In this document: piece after piece, positions 1 through 10,530 of the stretch | Layout of the letters: each line of letters opens with the position of its first letter | How positions within the stretch are numbered: the stretch's first letter is position 1 | Assembly: GCA_944470555.2 (NCBI GenBank) | Contig: OX104127.1 | Location: 30,705,661-30,769,660, forward strand | DNA length: 64,000 bases | Reading direction: 5' to 3' | Source of the DNA: Heterobilharzia americana | Taxonomy: Eukaryota; Platyhelminthes; Trematoda; Strigeidida; Schistosomatidae | The notes under the pieces: generated by a model | What the model was told of the DNA's origin: nothing | The model's input: the letters and a program-made list of their open reading frames with translations, nothing else | The model's database searches: none | Position numbers and translations under genes: made by a program

Positions 1-620
1 GTTTTTCGTTGTCAAGACTTCCGATATCTGGGCCACCTTCTTTGCAAACCATACCCAGCTATGACGCCCAGAGACTGCTTGAAGGTTTGATAACGCCCGA
101 TTGGAATTCACTTTTTGCCATTTTGAGCTTATCGGGAGCTAGACAGCTTTCTTTTGATGCCACAGGAGAAGCTGTGGTTGTGACGAGATCCATAACACTG
201 CTGGTTATGCACGGAGGAGTAGGCATTGGCTGTTGTGACTCTGGATGTTTCTCTGACACTGCCCGATAGGACAGATCGCCTGACTGTCTAGCTCTAACGA
301 TGGCTAAACTTGGGCCTACGTAGGTAGTGCAGCCAGCCGATAACTTCGTGTTGTTATCTGTCAGTCATCGACGGCGAGAACCTACGAGTAGGTCGCAACG
401 GATCGGCTAATCTGCGCCAACGATGGGCATAGAAACATCAACTAAGAGGAAAATCCAGTGAGTAGGTTGACGTAAACGCTGGTTGAGATGAGCGTGCAGT
501 CTCCCAAAAGTTGCTATCGCCTTGCCGTTAGCCACTTGAAGACTGGAGGATGGGCCATGGTGATGCTCCTTCATCGGTGCCGGACGGACGCTAATTTCTG
601 CGCCGGTGTCGACATGGTAA
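1..620 (-). mobile_element. Ty3/gypsy LTR-retrotransposon pol fragment (protease to start of RT)
   Basis: Reading leftward, a retropepsin-like segment at about 620-407 has the active-site motif DTGAEIS, a mid-domain and the closing MPIVGAD. It is followed, after a frame change and stops, by a linker and the start of a gypsy reverse transcriptase (GVIKPSSSLWAS, about 95-60), which runs off the window edge. This order (protease, short linker, RT) is the gypsy pol order. The fragment is broken by stop codons and begins abruptly at an AT-rich triplet repeat near 618-632. It is a dead copy and most of its pol lies outside the window. Confidence 0.8.
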
Positions 621-1205
621 TAATAATAATATTCATTCCTGAATGTACAGGCACACACGATTTTTACAGGTATGAATGAGTTTATATACAAATTACATTC
701 ATCTTCATGGAAAGTAATCTGAATCCCTGCACGTTGTCACTTAAAGGTATAAGTGCTGTATGTTCATATAATGGAACATCCTAACAGATTAAGCGTGCAG
801 AAAATTTACAAGTTGGACAAGTGGAAGTGTTGTCTTTGCATTAACAAAAAGACGGGTTTGTTTAAAGCTTGAAGCTAATACTTCCATTGTGACAGTTTCT
901 ACTTTTTGCTTGAGATAATGATGAAAAGTTCATGAATTGTTTACATATTGTGCTTCATTGACGACTCCAGGACTGCATAATTCATGCATGTTAACGCCAC
1001 TCCACAACAAAGACTCATAATCTTGATGAATATTATGACTGAAAGCCAAATGTCTTCACTTCTCTTACTGCAGCATCCAGAATTAATAGACTTGTTTGAC
1101 TGCGCCAGATGGACTTCCAGAACATCTTGTCCTTTGTTTTCAGGGGTCGCGAAAATCTTTCAGTTGGTGAGTGTTGGACTATGCCGGTTGCTTTTATAAT
1201 CAGTT
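618..1205. other. No recognisable feature
   Basis: A short (TAA)n-type run sits at 618-632. The remainder is AT-rich with only short random frames. I see no domain and no splice-flanked exon. Confidence 0.5.
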
Positions 1206-1584
1206 AATCCTATCCAATATCTTTTTAACGAGCTTGTGTAAACTAATTGATCTCTTCGCGCTCGCTTCTTGGTCTTGCGGAACGGCTCCAGACCTTTTGG
1301 TGGATTTCGATGCGCTAGGTCCAGCCACTCGTCTGCTATAGCTCTGATTTACAGAACAGGAAGTCAAGTGTTGGTATGTTTGACTCGGACTGTGGTGCAG
1401 TTGGCTTCTTCAGATGTCGAGTTGCCAGACAGTTGTCAGGACTGGTCGCTAGAGAGGGTTGGGGATAGTGAAGAGAAAACCTAGAAAGTGTTTGCGTGGG
1501 TAAAAGAAGAGAGGAAAAGTGAACTAATGGAGTAATCTACCTACACCCAAGTAAGGTGAGTAGGGGTGCAAGGGTATGAAGAAC

Positions 1585-4440
1585 TTAGGTGAGCGAGGCT
1601 AACTTGCGGCAAGTGGAAGGGTGAAAAGGGCTTAAATGGATACGACAGAAAGAAAACTGGTTGGAATGGCTTGACATCACTTCATGTTCCAGCTGTGTGG
1701 GTAGGCAATGAGTCTCTGCATGACTGTCTAGCCTCTTCTTGAAGCTTCCAACAGTTGGGGAGGAGACCACCTCTGCTGGCAGTGCGTTCCAGTACCCACA
1801 GACCCGGTGGGAGAAGAACTGCGAACGCACATGCGTTTTTGACCTCTGGTGTGCTATTCTATTGGGGTTTCCTCGAGGATCTCCATAGTGGCCACTCGGT
1901 AAGACTTCTCTTTTTGGGTGACTTGGGTTACTCATTAGTTTGTAAGCCATTATTAAGTAGCCACGTATCCTTCGATAGCTAAGGGAGTATAGACCTAGGT
2001 CTTTGAGTCTATCCTCATATGGTTTTCGTTGCATTCCAACGACCCCTTTTGTGGCTCGCCTCTGAACTTTCTCCAGTAAGTTGGCCCTTCTTTTCAGCTG
2101 TGGTGGAGCGAAGACGTTATGGACCTCTAAGTGAGGCCGCATGTAAGTCTTGTAGAGCTTCAGAAAGGGTTCTGGGTGAGGGCACCCAGTTGTCTACGCA
2201 CAAAGTGTATCACCCCATATGCTTTTGAGACATCACCTGGGTAATTGGGGCTGGCGTCCAGTTTCTCCGTCACCGTTAGACCTAGGTTTTTTTCTACTGT
2301 GGTATGGGATAGACGTGAACTATAAGGATAGTAGGATGCTTTCTGGGGATCAGGAGTGCGGAAAAACATGGACCGGCACTTATCCAGGTTAAGTGCCGGT
2401 TCCTTATTAGTTCATCATTCCTGCAGTGTTTTGAGGTCGTTCTATACTGTCATAGATTTCGCTTCACAAGCTATTGCCCTCCGTACCCTGGCGTCACTGG
2501 CGTACCGGAGAACCGGACAGCTGATAGGTTGCGGCAGGTCATTCAAGAACAGTAGGAACAACAGTGGACCCGGGATTGCTGCTTGTGAGGCACCGGACGA
2601 GGATGTTCTCCAAGTTGAGTAGACCCTGTTGACTTTCACGCAGAACTCCCTATTGTCTAAGTAGTTCTGCAGCCACGATAGCTCCTGGCTGCGGATACCT
2701 AATCCAGCTATCCTATTTATTAGGATACGTTGTGAGACGGTACCAAAGGCTCTGGCGAAGCCCAGAAAAATTACGTGGACCAGGACCTTGAGATCCCAGC
2801 ATGCTGTCCGGTGATCATGGGCCGTCAGGAAGTTGGGGGCACATGACCCTCTCTTCCGGAAGCCATGTTGAGCGTCACTGCGTGCTTGTTTTTGTCCAGA
2901 TATTCCGTGATACGGTCGTCCATCAAACTGTCCATAACTTTTTATATTACTGGTAGAAGTGTTGTGAGTCTATAAAAGTTGGGATTCTGTCCGTCTTCTC
3001 CTTTGAAGATGGGAGAAAGGATAGCCCGTTCCCGCTCTCTTGGGAGATTTCGCTCATCCAAGGAGTATTGGAAGAGGTTGCAGAGCAGGCCACTTAGGGT
3101 GCTTGCACATTCTTTCAACACAGATAGGCGGACGTCTTTGTACCCTGGGGATTTTCCCGTGCTTAGCTTTAATAGCGAGTTATCTGTATTCCGTGCAACT
3201 CAGTAGCATGGCGTAACTTTGCAGGCTGTTCATGAGATTGGTATGCGCACTTTCTTGCTGGAATGCTGAGCTGTGTCGAGTGTGGTGCCCAACATTTCAG
3301 CAATCTCGTGTCCAGAGAGGTTTTCTCCGTTCGGACCTTTTATGACACACGCTCCTTGGCTTGTCGATTTTCTTTTTGCCATGAATCGGTAAAGGTTTTT
3401 AGGGTTCACCCCAAGCCTTTCGGCGAGGTTGGGCTGGAACGACCTCCTGTCTCCCCGCACCCTTATGTTGCTTCGATTCCGTGAGGGCATGCATGCGCCA
3501 TGGTCGTCCTGTTCTCTGGACAGCCTCTATGTGTGCCATGCCCTTCTCTAAGCTTCTAGAAGGCGCTCAGTGCCCCTTTTTAGCCATGACGTTTACTTTC
3601 TGGTTATTGTTACCGCCAAAGGGACGTTTTGCGAGGCGGCCGCCTTAATGATATCTTTTACCATTTCCCAGTGCTGGTCGATCGATAAGGAACACCAATC
3701 CACTGGCCACGAAGCTGTTGAAAGGCTCTTGTTCACACTTTCGTAACTTGCATTGTTGTAACATAGGTAAGAAAGAGGTCCCTCCCACGGTAACTCTTCA
3801 CTAAATACCGGGTCGAACATTACCGTAGCGCGATCGTTACTTCCAAGAGGGGTTTGTACCTGAACGTTTTCAACCAGAAAGGGGTTCACCAGTCAGTAGG
3901 TAGTTCAGTTTAAATGGTTTACCATCTGACCCCCAGCGGGTGTTGTCGCTGACTTTTTCCTGCAATCCAGCCATTTGGATGGCATTTAGCAGGTTACAAC
4001 TGAACTTCCGGCTCGGGGTAGTGCCACCTTGCTCTAAGCTAAGTGTTGGAGCGCTGAAGTTGCCAGCTACCAAAATCAGGTCGTACCCTATAGCTGACAC
4101 TGTGGATATTGCTGGGAGTAGTTTTTGGTTGTGTTCCAACTTGCTATCAAGGGACCTATAGATTCCCCCAACTAGGAATTTAGTGCGTTTGACCGTGAAG
4201 TGGCACCAGATAGAGTCTAAGAGCTCAGTCAGTGCCATATCAGTGGTTTGTTCGCTTCTGAACCACTTGTTCACGCATATTGCAACTCCCTCCGTCCCTA
4301 TGTTCTGCGTCTCTCCTGAACAGAATCATGTCGTCTATGTTAACTTCGGTGTCACTTATGCCCGGCGACAACCATGTTTCTGTCAGGATCATGATTTTCG
4401 GGGTGAGGTCGAGACAGAGGGATTGGAGCTCTGGCATTTT
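1585..4440 (-). pseudogene. CR1 copy 1 ORF2 endonuclease/reverse transcriptase, broken
   Basis: The endonuclease begins around 4440 (KMPELQSLCLDL, LTETWL) and includes LVGGIYRS. At the usual AGDFNAP site it reads AGNFSAP, so a catalytic Asp is replaced by Asn. A linker (STSQGACVIKGPNGE) precedes the RT. The RT keeps GPLLFLLFLNDLP, but its catalytic box reads YASD (complement of 2493-2504) instead of [FY]ADD. The C-terminal region at 2142-1700 (MRPHLEVHN, LLEKVQRRATK, YRRIRGYLIMAYK) is the best preserved part. Several frameshifts and stops are present. Both active sites are damaged. Confidence 0.85.
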
Positions 4441-5922
4441 ACTTCGGAGTCCCCTGACGTTGCTGTAGAGACACTTGGAAGTGTTTCTCGTGACGTGAGA
4501 TGTCTCTGAGTTCCAGTGGAACTGGCCCAGTTAAGTTTTTCCCCTCATCCACTGGTGCATTCGGTGTTGAGTGGAGGTTGCTGGTCTGATTCTCAACGTT
4601 TCGGTTTAGGGTTACGGTGGCCTGAGCACAGGGCGTAACTGCTGTCTGTTGTTGTCGCAGTGTTCTCGGTCTGCTTTCACAGCAGCAAACGTTACCGCTT
4701 ATGGTGCTCTTGACTTTGTACCACGTCTCCAGCACTCTGGTGAGTACTTCTGGGGATTCGAAGTTGACAGGCATTAGTCCAGGTGAGGTCATGGTTGTCA
4801 GATGCAGGGGGCGTAGTAGTCTGCTAATTGTCGTAGCCGCAGTCCCACTCAGCACCATCCGGGTCGATAACCACTCCCATTTTTCGACGTCGTGTGTGTA
4901 CTTCTCACCTGGGGTACCGGTCACCATTTCAGGTATTCTGTGCACGACCATGGTTGTGGGTTTTGTAGACCAGCTGCTTCTCTCATCGGCGGAGGCTCTC
5001 CTGCGGGTGAGTGGGTGCCTTTGCATAGTTGACACAGTTTTGCCTCGCGAACGCCCAGACCTAGCATGGCACAGAGAGAGTCCCACTGCTGCCTGTCAAA
5101 CTTGTCCTTATGTTCCAGAAGGCTACCGTCACAGATGGGAACGTTAAATAGAATGACGGAGCTAGGTCGGTCAGTGATGCCAATATTATTCTATCTGATA
5201 GGTGGTTTTCACAGGTGCTTTGAGTTTTTTCTCCACTCTGACCCGTTCTCTATGTTGCCCGCTGGATGCTGTTTCTGGTGTGACTCCATGGCTTGAGGTG
5301 GATGCAGTTGCCTTTGGTGTAGGCAGTGCATTGTTCTGCTTAGAACCTCTCAGGTTCTTAGTCTCCTGTAGGCCATTGCTAAAATCATCTGGAGAGTCAA
5401 TATCCTCTGTGACAGTCGTTTGGACGGATACCTGCTTTTTGATTACTGGAGATTTGTCGGTTACTCTGAGTAAGCCCGAAGCTAGGTTCGGTCCCAGAAG
5501 GCACTGTGGGCAAATGTACCAAAACCACGTGCACGGGTGACGCGTCATAAAGTTATAGTACTGATGTGGCACTCCTTTGTCACATCGGCAGTGCACCCAT
5601 CTGTTGCAGCTGTTGCACTCAAAGGCAGCATCAATTTTAGTGACAGTGAGAGCACATGCGTGGCATTTATCATCATGTCCATGCGGTTTTCCAAACGTTT
5701 ATGCCCTACTCTTTGACGTTTCCGCCCAGTGGTTCTCACTGGGGGATCGGGGTGGGCGCAGGGAGTAGCATGGGCTCTGGGTCTACCAGGTATAGTGACG
5801 TTTACAGTGCCGGGAGTACTGGTTACACGGCTAACTTCAAGTGTCGCAAGCCGTGATTGTGACCGACCGACAGAGGTGGGCTTGGGTAGTGCGTCCGTAT
5901 CCTCAATTTCTTTCTTTGCCAC
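4440..5922 (-). pseudogene. CR1 copy 1 ORF1 with PHD finger, frameshifted
   Basis: The frame opens at 5922 (MAKKEIEDTD). After a frame change near 5700 it shows a C4HC3 zinc-binding pattern: KCHAC, then ECNSC, then HCRC, then ICPQC, at about 5680-5490. This spacing is that of a PHD finger, which is known from ORF1 proteins of CR1-group elements and is thought to help nucleic-acid or chromatin binding. The following Ser/Thr-rich region and a conserved tail (about 5086-4470) are in shifted frames. The ORF is not translatable as a whole. Confidence 0.75.
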
Positions 5923-5969
5923 GCTTTGGCGTCTCGTAGCTCCAGTCCTAGTAACTACTGAGGATGACT

Positions 5970-6690
5970 AGGTCAAAAACTGTGGCGAGATTGTACCCAA
6001 AGCATTTCTACCACTTGCCTTTTTCGGGGTCAGCATACTTCTACCGCGCATATTAATATTAATAAACAGATGAAGATAAAAGAAGTAGAGCAATGAAAAT
6101 GCACGGCAGTAAACAGAAGACTCTCGACCTTACCTTCAATTGTCTGTTCCTGTGACTCTGTCGAAGTTCAAAAACTACCAAGCCCTGGAAGTAGATGTTA
6201 GTGAGATATAATTTGCCGCAGATACAGCAATCTGAGGTGGATTTCGATAATTATGAAGTTGTAGTCCAGAGAACATTCTTTATTTCTGTTTGTTGTATTT
6301 AGGTATTCTGAACTCGGTAAAACTGGTTACTCTCCATGAAGGGTAGTTTCAGCCGCGGTCTATTCCTTAAGTAATTAGTTCTCGACGGAAATCAAGCCAA
6401 CGTTTAGAACTGAATTATTTTTCTACAACGAGAAAAGAACAGAGGAAGCAGCAGGCGGAGAAAGCAAGAATTTCAACAAGGAGAGTGTTTTCTATGTTCA
6501 TGCTCCTCCCTACTTAACTTCCCTTGCTATGGCTTTTATTGTATATCCTTATTCTATAGAGTATTTAAAAATATAAATTTCATGCTGTCATGTGGTGTAG
6601 GATTTCTGTTTTTGATCACTGTGTTGGGTGGGGCAGAATTTGCCGTTAGTAACTAACTTTCGTTTTTATTTTGGTGATGTGCAACAGCCG
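5970..6690. other. Spacer between CR1 copy 1 and gypsy gag remnant
   Basis: AT-rich sequence with no domain in any frame. I looked for a CCHC zinc knuckle that would extend the gag remnant leftward and did not find one. Confidence 0.4.
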
Positions 6691-7275
6691 GCTTTCTCCG
6701 CCGGCGCGACAGTTCCCGGCATTTTGTGACCTCATCCCTAAAGATGCTGTAAAACCAGAACCATTTATGGTTTTTTACCCTGTGAGGTTTGGTTTTGGAC
6801 TACCACGAGAGTTGGTGCGCTGGCCTGGAGTGCTTTTCTGTGATGTGCTACGTAACATAGGGCTTCGAGTTCGTAGCAGCTGTTAAACCGAGTTGCGTAG
6901 CTTGTTCGCCTCTGAATCCTAGCTCCCAAGGTTTTCGCAGACCGAACATACGCTGGAGACCGATCCGCTAGAGATCTCCAGCATCCTGTCTTCTGAGGCT
7001 GCCAGGTCATCGACTGTAACTGACTGAATTGTCACTAACACGGTTTGCGTCGGTCGTGGTAGTTCCGAGAGAAACAGTTCTCGAAAAATGCCATTATCGA
7101 CAGTTCGTGTGCTCACGACTTCTTACATGTCCATGAGCCCCCCAGTAGCCGGGTCGCTACCTAGCTCGATGTTACGAAGCAATTCACCCAGGCGCCGGCG
7201 ATCTGTGGGATCACTTTTCTTCAGGAGCGTAGCCTCAACGAGTGCATAGGGATCACTTACTTCAAAGTTAGCCAT
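6690..7275 (-). mobile_element. Ty3/gypsy gag fragment, decayed
   Basis: Reading leftward from 7275, NFEVSDPYALVEATLLKK, then RRRLGELLRNIELGSDPA, then, after a stop, FRELFLSELPRPTQTVL and DDLAASEDRMLEISSG. This succession is the C-terminal half of a gypsy gag (capsid-like) protein. In-frame stops break it, and no zinc knuckle follows. It has the same orientation as the protease fragment at 1-620 and may be the other half of one element, with CR1 copy 1 lying between them. Confidence 0.7.
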
Positions 7276-7540
7276 ATGTGCTGTGACGTGCCTGTTTAAT
7301 TCCCGCGGTAAGCAACGTATGGCAGCAAAAGCTCAAGAATGTGGATCTGCTACTCTCCATTCTCAGAAATCTTACTCAGTACACACAAACCATGTTTCTG
7401 CACTGTCTGGCCAGTATGACAGAGGCTGGATAGTGTTGGTAGTCAAGTTACTGCGGAAAAGCTTCGGAGTATTGTCGGACATGGAGAGGGGTCATATGTG
7501 GATATACTGAGGTTATCAGAGTAAAAAAGATTTACAAGTT
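7275..7540. other. Unassigned spacer
   Basis: Short stretch between the gag remnant and the CR1 3' fragment. No coding or structural signal was seen. Confidence 0.4.
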
Positions 7541-7975
7541 TAAAATGGAATGGGCTCACCAACTCAAGAACTCCCCTGGTGCCAACTTGAAAGACGCAGG
7601 GTGTCACTATATTATTCCGTTGTTTAACTTTTCTTTGCCTTTTACTTGTATACATCTGCCTTTTTAGGTTTCATCTTCACTATGGCAAACTCTGTCTAAC
7701 GATCAGTCCGAAGAAGTGTCTGGCAACTCGACATTTGAAGGATCCAACTGCACCATGACCCAAGGCAAACTAACCAACGCTTAAACTCCAGTTCTGTATA
7801 CCAGGGCTACGGTAGACGATTGGATGGACTTACTGCATCAAAATCCGCAAAAGATTCAAAATCTTTCAGCAAGACCACCGAGCCAGCAAGAAGAAATCAA
7901 GTGGTTTACACAAGCTCGTTAAACAGATATTGGATATCAGATATACACCTCTAGGGTTTCCCATAGCTAATGTGG
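7540..7975 (+). mobile_element. CR1-like 3' UTR fragment
   Basis: Matches, in reverse complement, the 3' UTR of CR1 copy 1 at about 1210-1550. Shared blocks include TGTCTGGCAACTCGACAT and the near-terminal TTTACACAAGCTCGTTAAA followed by AGATATTGGATA. It lies just upstream of a separate 5'-truncated CR1 copy, so it is the tail of an older insertion rather than part of that copy. Confidence 0.65.
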
Positions 7976-7979
7976 GTGA

Positions 7980-10095
7980 GTGGCTAATCCTTTTGAACCA
8001 AAAACTGCAGAAGTGATCTGAGAGTGGACGGAATCAAATAGTTCATTTATGCATGCTGCCTCAAAAAAATTTATTGAGTCGTGCAGGTTTATTCTACAAC
8101 CAGTGGTTCTGAAAAACCGCGCCGAGGTGCTTACTAAACCGCTTCGCAAACTTTATGAGCACTCAATAGACTCGTGCAAACTCCCTAAAGAATGGAAGAG
8201 GGCCATCTTGTCACCCATCTTCAAGGGAGAAGACAGAAAAAGCCCTGGCAGCTACAGGCCAAATGCTCTACTCCCTAAAGTGTCGAAAGTGTTGGAAAGC
8301 CTGGCAGCTGATACCATCTAGGAATTCCACAATGGGTAAAACACAATCCATGCCGCTCAGCATGGCTTTTGGAGTGGTTGCTCATGTGCCACCAACTGAC
8401 AAGCCGCCTGGGACGACTGGACACAAAGCTGGGATAACGAAAAACCGATGCATGTTGTAGTTCTCGGCCTAGCCAAAGCATTTGATAGTGTCCCACCCAC
8501 AGTACTGCTTCACAAGATCATGTCAGCTGGTATAAGTGGACCCCTACTCTCTTGGTCCAAGGAGCACCTGGAAGGGAGGCAGTTCTGCACTAAAGTGAAC
8601 AGAATAAGGTAGGAGTGGAGACCCTCAACGCCAGGACTATCCCTAGGGGCAATCCTAGGACCGCTTCTGTTCCTCCTGTTTGTCAACGATCTGCCAGATA
8701 AAATAGCCTCACCCATCTCCCCCTTCGCTGACGACATAAAAATTTGGAGGGTGGTCAACGAAGAAGCTGATTGTACGGCACTACAAAAGGACTTGCAGCA
8801 ACTCAAGCTCTGGTCGTCGGAAAATGACCTGAGCTTCAATTTGGAAAAGTGCAAAGTAATGCACATCAGTAAAAATGAAGCAAGTACGACCGACTTCCAC
8901 TACTTGCTGAGCAACCGTGCTATCACCAGAGTGTCCATGGAGAAAGATTTGGGGCTCAACTTCTCCGACACCTTGGACACCAGCTCCAACTACGAAGGTA
9001 TGACAACCAGAGCGAACGCCACTCAACACTTTCTGCGTATACTGCTCGGCGCCCTCACTCCCGAACTCTTCCTCACCATTTTCAAATCCTGCTTACGGCC
9101 GCATCTAGAGGTCTTCAATACGGTATCTCCTCCAACACCCAAGAGAGACTCTAACCTCCTTGAAAGAATACAAAGAACTGCAACAAAATCAGCCGTGGGG
9201 CTAGGGGAAAAGACGTATCCTGAAAGACTTAAATACCTAAACCTATTTACCCTGGGTTATCGCAGGAGAAGGAGTGACCTCATTATGGCATACAAGATTG
9301 CCCATCAAGCAGACCATGCAAACAAATCAATTTTGCCTGCAACTGAACGATCTTCACGAGGAAACCCCATTAAGATAGCACACCGGAGAGCCAACACCAT
9401 ACTCAGGTCCAAATTTTTCTCCCTAAGGGTATGTGCTTTATGGAATGCCTTGCAGCGACACATCGTCATAGCTCCCTCAGTCGACTCATTCAAGGGGCGA
9501 TTAGACAGTTATGTCACCTCTCATAGACTACCACGGACATACTCAGGTAGTCACCGACCTCAGTACCCCCAACTCCCTCCCAACCACCACTCACTATCTC
9601 CCTCCTTAATACACATACATTACCCGCTAATTCTTCCGTAGGAACCAAACCCATGCGACCATTCACGCAATTCCCAAATACTTTTTTTTCGTTCTTATTC
9701 CTCTTTCTCACCCCTCCTTTTCTTCTCCTTCCCCTTTCTCTTCTCTTATTGTTATTTTTCTTCTTTCGTCTCTTTTTCTTTATTCTTTATCCATTCTTTC
9801 ACCACAACCTTACTATCCTCTTTCGGATACCTACACAGACAGGAGTCACGGCAGTTCTCTAAACTTCCCAGCAACCTGTAGCTCCCCAATCACTCTACAA
9901 ATTACAACTCACTATCTCACAAAACATCCACCTCACCGAAGCTAAAAGCAAGAAAGCAGAGGGGATTTCCTCGTCCACTGCAGGAGTGAACCGAACAACT
10001 CGAACCAAGCCCTAGGAACTAGATGCGAGAGATCGAAGACTACCAGTTTTCTACGCTCGCACTATCAATATTGGATATTGGATTGTGTATTACCT
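7980..10095 (+). mobile_element. CR1-like non-LTR retrotransposon, copy 2, 5'-truncated
   Basis: The copy starts inside ORF2 ahead of the RT domain. The C-terminal RT frame runs to 9641, followed by a pyrimidine-rich 3' UTR (9660-9800) and an ending near 10095 with ATATTGGATATTGG repeats like those ending copy 1. The truncation is typical of incomplete target-primed reverse transcription. It is better preserved than copies 1 and 3. Confidence 0.85.
8049..9641 (+). pseudogene. CR1 copy 2 reverse transcriptase, partly intact
   Basis: RT motifs appear in order: LPKEWKRAILSPIFKGEDR (about 8180), the AKAFDSV motif after a frame change (about 8470), GAILGPLLFLLFVNDLPD, then the catalytic box FADD at 8723-8734. 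After that an open frame from 8751 runs 296 codons through the thumb and C-terminal region (CLRPHLEVFN, LLERIQRTATKSAVG, YRRRRSDLIMAYKI, FFSLRVCALWNAL). The catalytic aspartates are intact, but frame changes and at least one stop (near 8610) upstream prevent a continuous product, and no endonuclease is present. Confidence 0.85.
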
Positions 10096-10530
10096 TGGCA
10101 CTTATTACAAATGTCAGTGCTACTTCTATCTAATTTTCAAGGTCTTTTTCTCCTGATTATTTTGTTGTTTTGGTATAATATTCTTGTAGCATTGTAGATT
10201 CAACTGCAATAAAAAAATTAGGGACAACATCAACCACAAATGTAATTAGTTTAAACATAGAACTCTAGGAACCATCGTTCACCAATTCCACAACACAAAG
10301 CTTAGCTATTTTCAACATTGGTCAATAATTGCACAACCTTTATTCAGCAGCCGGATCAGTGTTGATTTGTTTTGGAACTGAGTGATCTTGAGGTTTTTAT
10401 AGGCTATATTTTTAAGACAATAGCAAACTAACTCAGCTACAGGCCAAGTTTTCAAAATAAATAGTGCTAGCGTAGGAAGCTGATTGCTTTTGAGCTCGTA
10501 TCTAGCTCATGAGACATCATTCTTTATCGC
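10095..10530. other. Unassigned spacer between CR1 copies 2 and 3
   Basis: AT-rich sequence without a recognisable motif. It may include the decayed 3' UTR of copy 3, which reads in the opposite direction. Confidence 0.4.

Larger units (their letters stand above)
1205..5970 (-). mobile_element. CR1-like non-LTR retrotransposon, copy 1, nearly full length, decayed
   Basis: From right to left the element has an ORF1 remnant with a PHD finger, an apurinic-type endonuclease, a reverse transcriptase, a C-terminal region and a 3' UTR. The order and motifs fit the CR1/SR1-like elements of schistosomes. Frameshifts and stops interrupt both ORFs, so it cannot encode a working protein. The 3' UTR at about 1205-1550 matches, in the other orientation, 7540-7970, which is how I placed its end. 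The 5' end is uncertain and may reach about 6050. Confidence 0.85.
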
